From Ascoidea rubescens DSM 1968 (Eukaryota > Ascomycota > Saccharomycetes > Ascoideales > Ascoideaceae), in the NCBI RefSeq assembly GCF_001661345.1, contig NW_017962917.1:434001-498000 (forward strand): a DNA stretch of 64,000 nt. Reading direction: 5' to 3'. The notes beneath the pieces are model-generated. The model worked only from the letters and a program-made list of their open reading frames with translations. It searched no databases and was not told where the DNA came from. The position numbers and the translations under genes are program-made. Shown here piece after piece: positions 34,501 to 42,038 of the stretch; position 1 is the stretch's first letter; each line of letters starts with the position of its first letter.

Positions 34501-35981
34501 CAATGTCAAAGAGTAAAAAAACAGGATCCTCAAGTGCTAAAACCAAAGAAAATGTTGATTCGAAAGGAGCAATTGTGCTTGCACATAAATTAGATCGTAT
34601 TATTGGATATGGATCTTGGGGAGTTGTTCGAGAATGTCATTTAGTTAAAGATCCCCAAATTATCAGAGCGGTGAAAATTATTAGCACGCTTTATCCAAGT
34701 GTTAAAAGAAGATTTAAAAGAGAGATACGGATTTGGTCAAGGTTAAACCATAAAAGAATCTTGCCATTATTGTATGTTCATGAAACAGAAGATGCTATTT
34801 TTTGTATAACACCAAGAATATATGGAGGAACATTGTACGATGTTGTATCACATTGGGGGCCATATGATACATATAATTCATCATTTCCAATTCGTAAACG
34901 ACTGAGGATAATTCGGTTATTTTGTTTTGAAATACTAGATGGATTGTCATATATGCATTATAATGGAATAGTCCATGGAGATTTGAAATTGGAGAATTGT
35001 TTAGTTGATGAAGTGCAAGATAAAGAAGATAAGAGTAAAACCTATAATCATATTTTAATAACTGATTTTGGAATGAGTGGGTTTTATTTAAAACCTAAAG
35101 TGAAACAAAATTCGATTGTCTCTGTTCGAAGTTTTTTCTCTAACAAGAGTTATTCTGAGAGCAGTTATAGTCATAATAGTTTTAAAAGAAACGTTAAAAG
35201 AGTACGAAACTCATCAATTAAGGAAGAAGATGTATTGTATTTTTCAGCAAGACCAGCAACTGAATCCAGGATTAACATACCACACTCACCATCGACAGAA
35301 AATTTATCAGAAATGAAAAGAAGCAATAGTAGACTATTTAAGATTATTAATAATAAACACTTCGTTCATGATGATTCACCAATTTTAATTGATAAAAACT
35401 ATGGTCCATCAATCACAGCGACGACATTTGAGATCAATTCTGGGGGAGAATTATCTAGTCATTTAAGTTCTAGTAATCAAAATATGAGGAAACGAAGCAA
35501 TGAAAAGGCCAATGGACTGAATGAGCCATATTGTGATATAATATTGATGAATAACTCAATTAATAACTTTATGACACCAATAAGATTTTCAGATAATAAA
35601 TACAATAAGGAGATTTCATCAGGTAACGAGAACCAGGGAAATCTACCACACAGTCACATCGGGTCATTACCATATGCTTCACCAGAGATACTATCTGATA
35701 ATCCACCGCCATTGGGACCAATTGCAGATATATGGGCGTTTGGAGTATTGCTTTACACGATGATTGTAGGCCAGTTGCCATTCAATAGCAACTTTGAGCC
35801 GAAGCTTCGAGAAAAGATTAAAAAAGCTGAGATCGATGAAAAAAGTTTGAAACAAGCGTGTTTCTATGACCAAGGATTGCTCGCCATTGTAAAAGGGTGC
35901 TTAACAAAAGATATCACAAAACGATGGGATTTAAATATGATAACTGAAAAGCTCAAAAGCACCGAGCCTGATTTTTATTAG
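31530..35981 (+). CDS. NNK1: Nnk1-like Ser/Thr protein kinase
   Basis: This encodes a 1483-residue protein with a kinase domain at the C-terminus (about 1019-1480) after roughly 1000 residues of low-complexity Asn/Ser-rich sequence. Kinase motifs are a Gly loop IGYGSWGVV, AVKII lysine, a catalytic loop reading HGDLKLEN (His-Gly-Asp instead of His-Arg-Asp, Asp at about 1151), DFG at about 1178, YASPE instead of APE at about 1383, and ADIWAFGVLLY. About 200 residues separate DFG from SPE, a very long insertion in the activation segment. The layout and the C-terminal lobe suggest Nnk1, a yeast kinase linked to nitrogen signalling and Gdh2. TPO5, COY1 and YJU2 in this window are, like NNK1, on chromosome XI left arm in S. 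cerevisiae, which fits. Another family in the same kinase group is possible. Confidence 0.7.
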   Translation: MDGLPYNFIKKDKNLKSNQNFNTSINQNFNRNDKINFNLSNTNSPNINTNLINNSFKKDYSDSNLLFNPYTNNNSINNNSNNHHNHHNHNNHNTYQSYPSLLPLNDDYSTNRNNNLFSNNLISNYDDSINNSLIDSSLLNSINKTKTVKNNNNKNLINSNFDTYNNGYTFENNFLNSPAISNSLISTTSPFIDPFNYSSVPISNKSNKSNKSNKSNKSNKSVSNITKFLNSKKINQNQNQNNSLIQDNHHHHFISNSSSNLSSFSNSTNSSPSLSSKNRSVSNPNFSQFQSKPKVKSKLSLFQKNVNDSNIDLNITNNNNTNDNNDKKNKKNKNMIENNNNNNNNNNNNNNNNNNDTDDTEETEGIEDNEDNEDLQPIRKCSTLLERDFPAEIAPFSFLEKDDQGNYRRISDASYFSLPDANALKLNFKKNPHNIDDVINIINSNVNFSNNHQTNDGNKNHVSNLLSNSVASSPIYAQAYLSLSFSHQNQNQNQTSIDDDSNFGSLKYGGAIIPSKDYTPSYNRKKNTKINKNIFDKSHNSNLELTRAHIPDATLISLLNNHNPSTNNPLLKNVFLHPTVSIYHNFEQLIGLEDEYIPGLDFNDNLTKWFANEKEFERFGQLQNFNYKNAKLRKLRAKNNNSTTTKNNLNYLNNLDNLPSVISGFPPIDEGIIPSPKIEPIFNRNFNFVDHPDTFKHPNKLNKIVEYKYSSSFTNDNKSPAVSPNDGSQTLNIASDIEQPQSSTKSPPENYSDLRYFDPKFENKNLQNYHTDISNFENVLDNKRNYDNIHGGHKKIGLTKEILEVENNKILRPAQYHGTIITRDISSELQKQYQSGIQGNKLMIIEPTSLPSSLTELSPEIHTVHKPNRLSTISIDDNFSSHNNETTKNHNIKISLPFFKEKSSSVGSIDISILDSLPENFQSLNFVQRNKILSSLSPDGNYKTLAPLVKKKFGAIKKRKSNASQYLSVFNSNINLNNPNSETKENVNNSSMSKSKKTGSSSAKTKENVDSKGAIVLAHKLDRIIGYGSWGVVRECHLVKDPQIIRAVKIISTLYPSVKRRFKREIRIWSRLNHKRILPLLYVHETEDAIFCITPRIYGGTLYDVVSHWGPYDTYNSSFPIRKRLRIIRLFCFEILDGLSYMHYNGIVHGDLKLENCLVDEVQDKEDKSKTYNHILITDFGMSGFYLKPKVKQNSIVSVRSFFSNKSYSESSYSHNSFKRNVKRVRNSSIKEEDVLYFSARPATESRINIPHSPSTENLSEMKRSNSRLFKIINNKHFVHDDSPILIDKNYGPSITATTFEINSGGELSSHLSSSNQNMRKRSNEKANGLNEPYCDIILMNNSINNFMTPIRFSDNKYNKEISSGNENQGNLPHSHIGSLPYASPEILSDNPPPLGPIADIWAFGVLLYTMIVGQLPFNSNFEPKLREKIKKAEIDEKSLKQACFYDQGLLAIVKGCLTKDITKRWDLNMITEKLKSTEPDFY

Positions 35982-36914
35982 AGATGTTTTTATTTGTTTT
36001 TTTATCCAAGTGTACTAAATTGTGTTGAGGGTTTGTTGATTAATATTCCAGCAGCCACTGATGTGAGCGAGAGCAATTTTTTGTTTTTTGTGAGGTTTCT
36101 TTTTGTTCCGGCTTTTAGTTTTTGATGTTTTGTTGATATGAATTGTTTTTTATCAGTGCTTACGAATTGATGTGTTTTATTTGAGCTTATCAAGATTCTG
36201 GTTTGAGCAAGCGTCGGTTATCAGAGTGGCGGCCCAATCGGGACAAACACAAACAACGCGTCAGCACAAACACGAAAACCTAGCGCAATGTCGGGAAGCC
36301 AACGCGCGGTTGGCTCTACCGGCCCTGACGCATTTGTGCTGCAGGCCTCAAGCACCTTGTGAGGCTCCTGCGTTACCCGATGCAGGTCTGACCCTCTAAA
36401 ACAGGAGAAACGTAGTGGATTTCACGTGTTTCTGCCATAAACCCTGTAGCAAGCCGGCAATAACGGGACGGCAATGGGGTTGCTAAGAGCAGTCCAGCTG
36501 CATAGTGCACACTCAACCGCCAATCAGCGCCTGCTCTGCGGCAGAAAGCAGCACTCCACAGTACACGCAAAGTCTATCAGAAAGCAACCGCGCTGCGCGT
36601 GACGGAGCGGCAAAGACAGAGCATGCTGTGATTGGCCAGACTGGAGCGGGCCTTCTGAGTGGACACGAGGCAGAGCGCAGCGAAGGCCCCCGTTTGGGAA
36701 TTGTATAAAAAGCAGAGGAGCGCCGCTTGGAAATATTTAAATTGCTTCCCTGCCACTTTGTAAAATTTTTCATTTATTTTTTCATTTTTCTTTTCCTTTT
36801 GCTTTCTTCTTCTTTCCACTCTCAACTTCTTCTCTGCTGCACAGCCCAAGGTTACCCTATTCCGGCCTCGTTAGCACCTTTTCTCTTTCCCTCCTCTTTC
36901 ACTTCTCTCTCACC
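35982..36914. promoter_or_regulatory. BDF1 upstream region, large G+C-rich island
   Basis: About 36210-36720 is the longest G+C-rich island in the window. It contains a Reb1-type TTACCCG (36373-36379), a CACGTG (36423-36428), CCAAT motifs in both orientations near 36521 and 36633, and a TATA-like TGTATAAAAAG near 36702. Several overlapping short ORFs in different frames are by-products of its composition. The final ~190 bases before the BDF1 ATG are pyrimidine-rich leader. Confidence 0.6.
36373..36379 (-). promoter_or_regulatory. Reb1-type site in the BDF1 promoter
   Basis: TTACCCG on + is the reverse complement of CGGGTAA, the Reb1 core. It lies about 540 bases upstream of the BDF1 ATG inside the G+C-rich island. 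A motif match only. Confidence 0.35.
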
Positions 36915-38039
36915 ATGGAAGACCCAGCTCCTGCAACTCCTGAAAGCGACAACAGCATCAAGAACTCCATCGCAGACCTCCATCACACACCCAATGCTAT
37001 CCACAACGACTCCAATATCGGCATAGTCTCTCACTCGCCTGACAACCCCAAGCCGAACTCCCTTCCCAAGGCCAATCTCGACAAATCCACTGCCAATTCT
37101 TCCAACTCTCTCTACAACAATAATGAGCCTCTTTCGCCTCCTATTCCGAGTCCTGAGCCTTTGAAACACGATCGAGATGAAGACCATCTTGATGATCTAT
37201 TCCACATCCAGTCTCCAACAAAGAAACTAAAGCACAAACTAATACAGCAGAATGACACAAAGACATACCCTTCTGAGCACATCAGTGATAACGAGTCTAG
37301 CAATAATGAAACAACAATTATAAAGCCTGATTCTGATCATGATCATGATCATGATAATGATAACGATAATAATAATGAAGATGGTAATGAAAATAATAAT
37401 GAAAATGACGATAATGATAGTGGCAGCGAAATAGAATTGGTTAATGGTCAAAATGAAATACAGAAACTAGATCAACCGAAACAAACGAACATAAAAACTA
37501 ACTCTACAACTGAAACTGATAATTCAAAGGAAAAAAATCAAAAGGATTCATCCACAACTGCTCAGCCAAAAATGATACCTGCCCCCAAACCTCTTTCAGA
37601 GCCTGATATGAACAATTTGCCTGAAGTCTCATTACCAAAAGATCAACAAAGATACGCAATAAACGTTATAAAAAATGTGAAAAAATTAAAAGATGCTCTT
37701 CCCTTTTTATATCCTGTCGACATCGTCAAACTAAATATCCCCTACTATTACAACTATATCAAAAGACCAATGGATCTTTCAACAATGGAAAAAAAATTAT
37801 CTGTAAATGCTTATGAATCAACAATAGACTTTATAAACGATTTCAATCTAATGGTTGATAACTGTGAAAAATTTAACGGCATCAATGTTCCTATATCCAA
37901 AATGGCAAGAAATATTAAAACAAGCTTCCAAAAATATATGGTCAACATGCCTCAATCTATATTACCGGACACTTCTCATAACGGCTCTTTACATCCAAAT
38001 TCCTCAAAAAGAAGAAGAAAATCTAATAATAACAGCACA

Positions 38040-38115
<76 letters not shown>

Positions 38116-39527
38116 GTAATAATAACAATACCACTAATAATACTTCTAACAATCACAATAATCATATCAACAACAATAACCACCACTCCAGTTCAAATCC
38201 TCACCAAACCAATCATCTAAATAATTCCCCAATAAATAACATAAACTCAAAAAACTCTTCAAAGCAATCTCCAAAAACTTTACCATTAAACTCAAATGGC
38301 ATACCAACTATAAGAAGAGAGATTACTCATGATGGTGGTGGCAGGCCTAAAAGGGAAATACACCCTCCAAAACCAAAAGATATAACTTATGATAACAAAC
38401 CCAGAAAAAAGAAATATGCCAATGAACTAAGATTTTGTAATCAAGTTTTACGAGAATTGTTCTCAAAAAAACATGAAAATATCACTTATCCTTTTCTAAA
38501 ACCCGTAGATCCAATTGAATCTCAATGTCCAACATATTTTGACGTCATCAAAAACCCAATGGATTTAGGGACAATAAAACTAAAACTATCCAATGGTTCC
38601 TACGAAAATGCTGATGAATTCGAAAAAGATATAAGACTTATGTTCCAAAATTGCTACATCTTTAATCCTTCTGACTCCTATGTTAACGATTTGGGTCACA
38701 AACTAGAAGACATCTTTAATAAGAAATGGAAAGAAAAACCCTTAACCCCTTCAACTCCTCCTGAAAATAATAGAAAACTCTCTTTAGCAAACTCCGATAT
38801 CTTATCAGATGATGATCCAGAAATTGATATTGACATTGAAGCTGAAGTTAATGCAATCCCAACAGTCGCTGTTTTTGCTGCAAGCATCAAAAAAATGCAA
38901 GCTGAACTAGAAGCCTTGAAGAAAACCGAAAGAGAAAAATTAAAAAGGCTTTATGCTCAGAGGGCTAAAAAGAGAAGCTTGGCTCCTCAAAGAGGAGGCC
39001 CAAGAGCAAAATCAAAGAAATCCTTTTCAAATCAAAACTCAAATATACAAGCTCTTGATGATGACAACGACTTCGACATGTCTTTTGATATGAAAAAAAC
39101 TTTAAGCTTTCACCTTGCTAATCTTCCGGATAAAAAGATTCCAACCGTTCTTCAACTAATTCAAGATAGTCTCAGTACTCAACCAAACCCTGGAGAAGAA
39201 GTCGAACTAGATATGGACTGTCTAGATGAGCCAACTTTAAAAAAGCTATACAAATATGTTGTTGGCGATCCAAGGAAAATTGGCCAAGCAAATGGCTCCA
39301 ATCTTAGAGGCAGGGTTCAAAGAGGCGGCAGATCTTCTGCTCAAAGTAACAAAGCTAGACGTAGAACTCGTCAAGTTGTCGATAAACAAATTGAAAATCT
39401 TAAAAAGAAAATTGAACAATTTGATGGAGAGCAATTTTCTAATGGCACAAATAGTCAAACAATGAATATTAAAGGTGATGAATCTTCTGATGACGATTTA
39501 AGTTCCGAAAGTTCGGAAGAAGAATAA
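36915..39527 (+). CDS. BDF1: BET-family double bromodomain protein Bdf1
   Basis: This encodes an 870-residue BET protein that reads acetylated histone H4 and associates with TFIID and SWR1 in yeast. An acidic Asn/Asp-rich N-terminus precedes bromodomain 1 (about 240-345; YPVDIVKLNIPYYYNYIKRPMD on the acetyl-lysine face and FNG containing the conserved Asn). A long poly-Asn linker (AAT repeats, 38035-38125) follows. Bromodomain 2 (about 500-605) has CPTYFDVIKNPMDLGT and NCYIFNPSDS. A basic region with LKKTEREKLKRLYAQ precedes the extra-terminal NET domain (about 721-800, KKTLSFHLANLPDKKIPTVLQLIQ), then an acidic Ser/Glu tail. The ATG at 36915 has a CACCATGG context. S. cerevisiae Bdf1 is 686 residues; the linker explains much of the difference. 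Confidence 0.93.
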
Positions 39528-40040
39528 ATAGTTTTTTAGTTTTCTCACTTTTTCAATTTTTAATTTTTATGTATTATAGTTATCAATTTGCTTTTGCAAT
39601 TTGTCTTTTAACAAATTTTTGGGTGTATCTTTTGGTAATTTTTTTTATTTTGTTTTGTCTCGTTTTATTTTGTTTTGTTATGTTTATCTATAATTATTTG
39701 ACTTTTGGCTTGAAACTAAATTATACTTTTACAATTAATTTACTCCAGTAAAAGTATATTAACTAGTTAATAGTTGATTAAGTATACTTACTCATATGCT
39801 TGTGCTTCACTGGAAGATTTGTAATTAACATTATTTTACATAACAGAAAATGATTTTGCTCAAGTATGTGAGTGTAGTCATTTGGTTGATCTGTTTTAAA
39901 ATAAAAAAAAAAATTAATATATTATTGAGGTAATAGAAGGAAATTAAATAGATATACTGTTTATTAAAAAAATTAGAAAATCGATTTATTTTTTCAACTA
40001 CTTCAAAAAATTCGCAATTAAAATTAAGAGAAAGCCTTAT
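39528..40040. other. Convergent 3' flanks of BDF1 and TAF12
   Basis: About 510 bases of very A+T-rich DNA between two convergent genes, with T-rich runs after BDF1 and A-rich runs before the TAF12 stop, as expected of bidirectional 3' ends. No gene seen. Confidence 0.5.
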
Positions 40041-41858
40041 TTATAATTGACCATCAACTGAACGTGAAATATTGACTCCATTGACTTTTTGATTATAAGA
40101 AGAAGTTGGAGCCCATTTTCTTATACTTCTGATCTCATCGGAAGAATAGCCAGGAATTCTAATGCCCCAATTTTTTTCTAATGTCAATTGTAAATCCTTA
40201 ACTTCAATTGAATCGACTTTACGATGTTTGGCCAATCTACAAGCAAAGCTAGTAACATCAACAATAAAACTGTCAGCTAAATCTAATAATAACTCTTCAA
40301 CATCGCCATCTATACCAGTTTCACCATCACCTTCATCACTCCCAACACTTTTAACCAATTCACTTAACTTTCTTTTTGATAAAATACGATCGCTGTGTAA
40401 TTCATAAGGAGCCATTTTAATTAATGAAGGCGTAGACAAGATTGGAGTAATTGGATTTCCCGCTGTGATTGTAGGTCTTTGTTGTTTGAATGGGACAGGT
40501 ACAGATGGTTTAACATTAATTTGATCCGAGATAGCAATTGGAGGAAGCTTTTCTTTAATAACACTTGAAGTGTCAGGAAAATTATTGTTTAAAGAATTAT
40601 GACCTACCATTTGAGACATATTATTTGATGATCCAGATCGATTGACTTTGTAATTATTATTTCTATTATTAATATTGGCGGAAGAGTTGACACTAGAACT
40701 TAAACTCCTTCCAACTAGTGAAGATGCTCTAGAACTGGATGAAGCGTTTAGGTTATTATTCTGAGCTGTTTGATTGTTCTGATTGTTCTGATTGTTTTGG
40801 TTATTTTGGTTATTTTGGTTGTTTAGGTTATTCTGGATATTTGGATTTGAGTTTTGTGACAGTTGAGTCTGGGATGGTCCATTATTTGCACCACCATCGC
40901 GTGCTTGCAACATTTGTTGTTGAATTCTTTGTTGTTGATATTGTTGCAAAGTCTGATTCTGCTGTTTTGACTGTTGATTCTGCAATGATTGCTGTTTTTG
41001 CTGTGTTTGTTGTTGGTGTGATAAAGGTGGAGATTGAGATTGAGATTGTGACTGAGATTGAGCTTGAGCTTGTTGCTGTTTTCGTTGTAGTTGCTGTTGT
41101 TGTAATACATGTAATTGTTGTTTTTGCAGTTGTTGCAATTGAATTGCTAAAGTTCGTTTTTTTGCTTCATCTATTTGGTTTAGCTGGTCCATCGACAAAT
41201 TAATATTAGGATTTTGGGATTTTTGTTGATTGTTATTTTGCACTTGAGTATCAGATTGTACTTGAGTATCAGATTGTACTTGAGTATCAGATTGTACTTG
41301 TGAGTCTGGTTTCTGATGTTGGTTTTGGTTTTGGTTTTGATTCTGTGGTTGTGGTTGTGGTTGTGGTTGTGCTTGTTGGTTAGCATTTGACATGTTATTT
41401 TGTGCTTGTCTTCTTTGAAGCTCGTTGAATATTTTCTTTGAAGACTCTGAGCAGGATGCTAGCCTTTTTTGCAAATCAAGCAAAGTGGCAGCGATTTCTG
41501 GTCTGTTGTCTTGAGGAATGTTTTCATCATTTTTATTTACTGTTTGCAGGATTCTTTCATTCAATTGACGTATAACTAGTTGTAACTTGGAATACTGATC
41601 TTTCAACTGAGAAAGACTCATAGCTTGTAAAGCAGAATAAACCACATTGTTGTTGTTATTTGCTTGGGAAAGTTGGAGGTTGTTAAGTTCATTGTTTAAA
41701 AAAGTTCTCTTAAGGATATTTAGCTGCCTAAGTCTCTCCTTCACCATCAAAACCTCCTTCAGTTGGTCTAGACCGTTGTTGGAGCTGTTCTCTTTATTGA
41801 AAACCTTTATTACCTCCGAGCATTTCTTGATCTGGTTGTTTAACTCGTTGATGTTCAT
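40041..41858 (-). CDS. TAF12: TFIID/SAGA subunit Taf12
   Basis: This encodes a 605-residue protein whose C-terminal part (about residues 485-580) is the H2B-like histone fold of Taf12. It runs from SDRILSKRKLSELVKSVG through ADSFIVDVTSFACRLAKHR and KVDSIEVKDLQLTLEKNWGI to RIPGYSSDEI. Taf12 pairs with Taf4 in TFIID and with Ada1 in SAGA. A loop of Gly/Asp/Glu residues interrupts the fold between the first two helices. The N-terminal 450 residues are Gln/Asn-rich with a tandem TQVQSD repeat (about 41230-41300) and a QNN repeat. The yeast protein is 539 residues. Its 5' end is divergent from COY1, 180 bases away. Confidence 0.92.
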   Translation of the reverse strand: MNINELNNQIKKCSEVIKVFNKENSSNNGLDQLKEVLMVKERLRQLNILKRTFLNNELNNLQLSQANNNNNVVYSALQAMSLSQLKDQYSKLQLVIRQLNERILQTVNKNDENIPQDNRPEIAATLLDLQKRLASCSESSKKIFNELQRRQAQNNMSNANQQAQPQPQPQPQNQNQNQNQHQKPDSQVQSDTQVQSDTQVQSDTQVQNNNQQKSQNPNINLSMDQLNQIDEAKKRTLAIQLQQLQKQQLHVLQQQQLQRKQQQAQAQSQSQSQSQSPPLSHQQQTQQKQQSLQNQQSKQQNQTLQQYQQQRIQQQMLQARDGGANNGPSQTQLSQNSNPNIQNNLNNQNNQNNQNNQNNQNNQTAQNNNLNASSSSRASSLVGRSLSSSVNSSANINNRNNNYKVNRSGSSNNMSQMVGHNSLNNNFPDTSSVIKEKLPPIAISDQINVKPSVPVPFKQQRPTITAGNPITPILSTPSLIKMAPYELHSDRILSKRKLSELVKSVGSDEGDGETGIDGDVEELLLDLADSFIVDVTSFACRLAKHRKVDSIEVKDLQLTLEKNWGIRIPGYSSDEIRSIRKWAPTSSYNQKVNGVNISRSVDGQL

Positions 41859-42038
41859 TTCGCTGCCCTTTGCTACACTCCAGGTTTTGAGGAAGCAGTT
41901 GTTTCAAGGCAAACGAGTTGCCTTTATCTGGATCCTAGTCACGTGACCTTTCTGAAACAGTGGTGCTTTTTTTGACAGATCAGAAGAAGGAGAAGTAGGA
42001 AAAGAAGAAGCACTACGTTGGACCTTTGTGAGCTCGAG
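41859..42038. promoter_or_regulatory. Shared TAF12/COY1 divergent promoter
   Basis: Only 180 bases separate the two ATGs. In the middle lies a perfect 10-base palindrome, GTCACGTGAC (41938-41947), containing the CACGTG core. Being roughly central, it could serve both genes. Confidence 0.6.

Noticed and set aside
36172-37187. Several 60-110 codon frames on both strands upstream of BDF1
   Set aside because: G+C-rich DNA has few stop codons; the frames overlap one another and the promoter elements, and none has a conserved feature.
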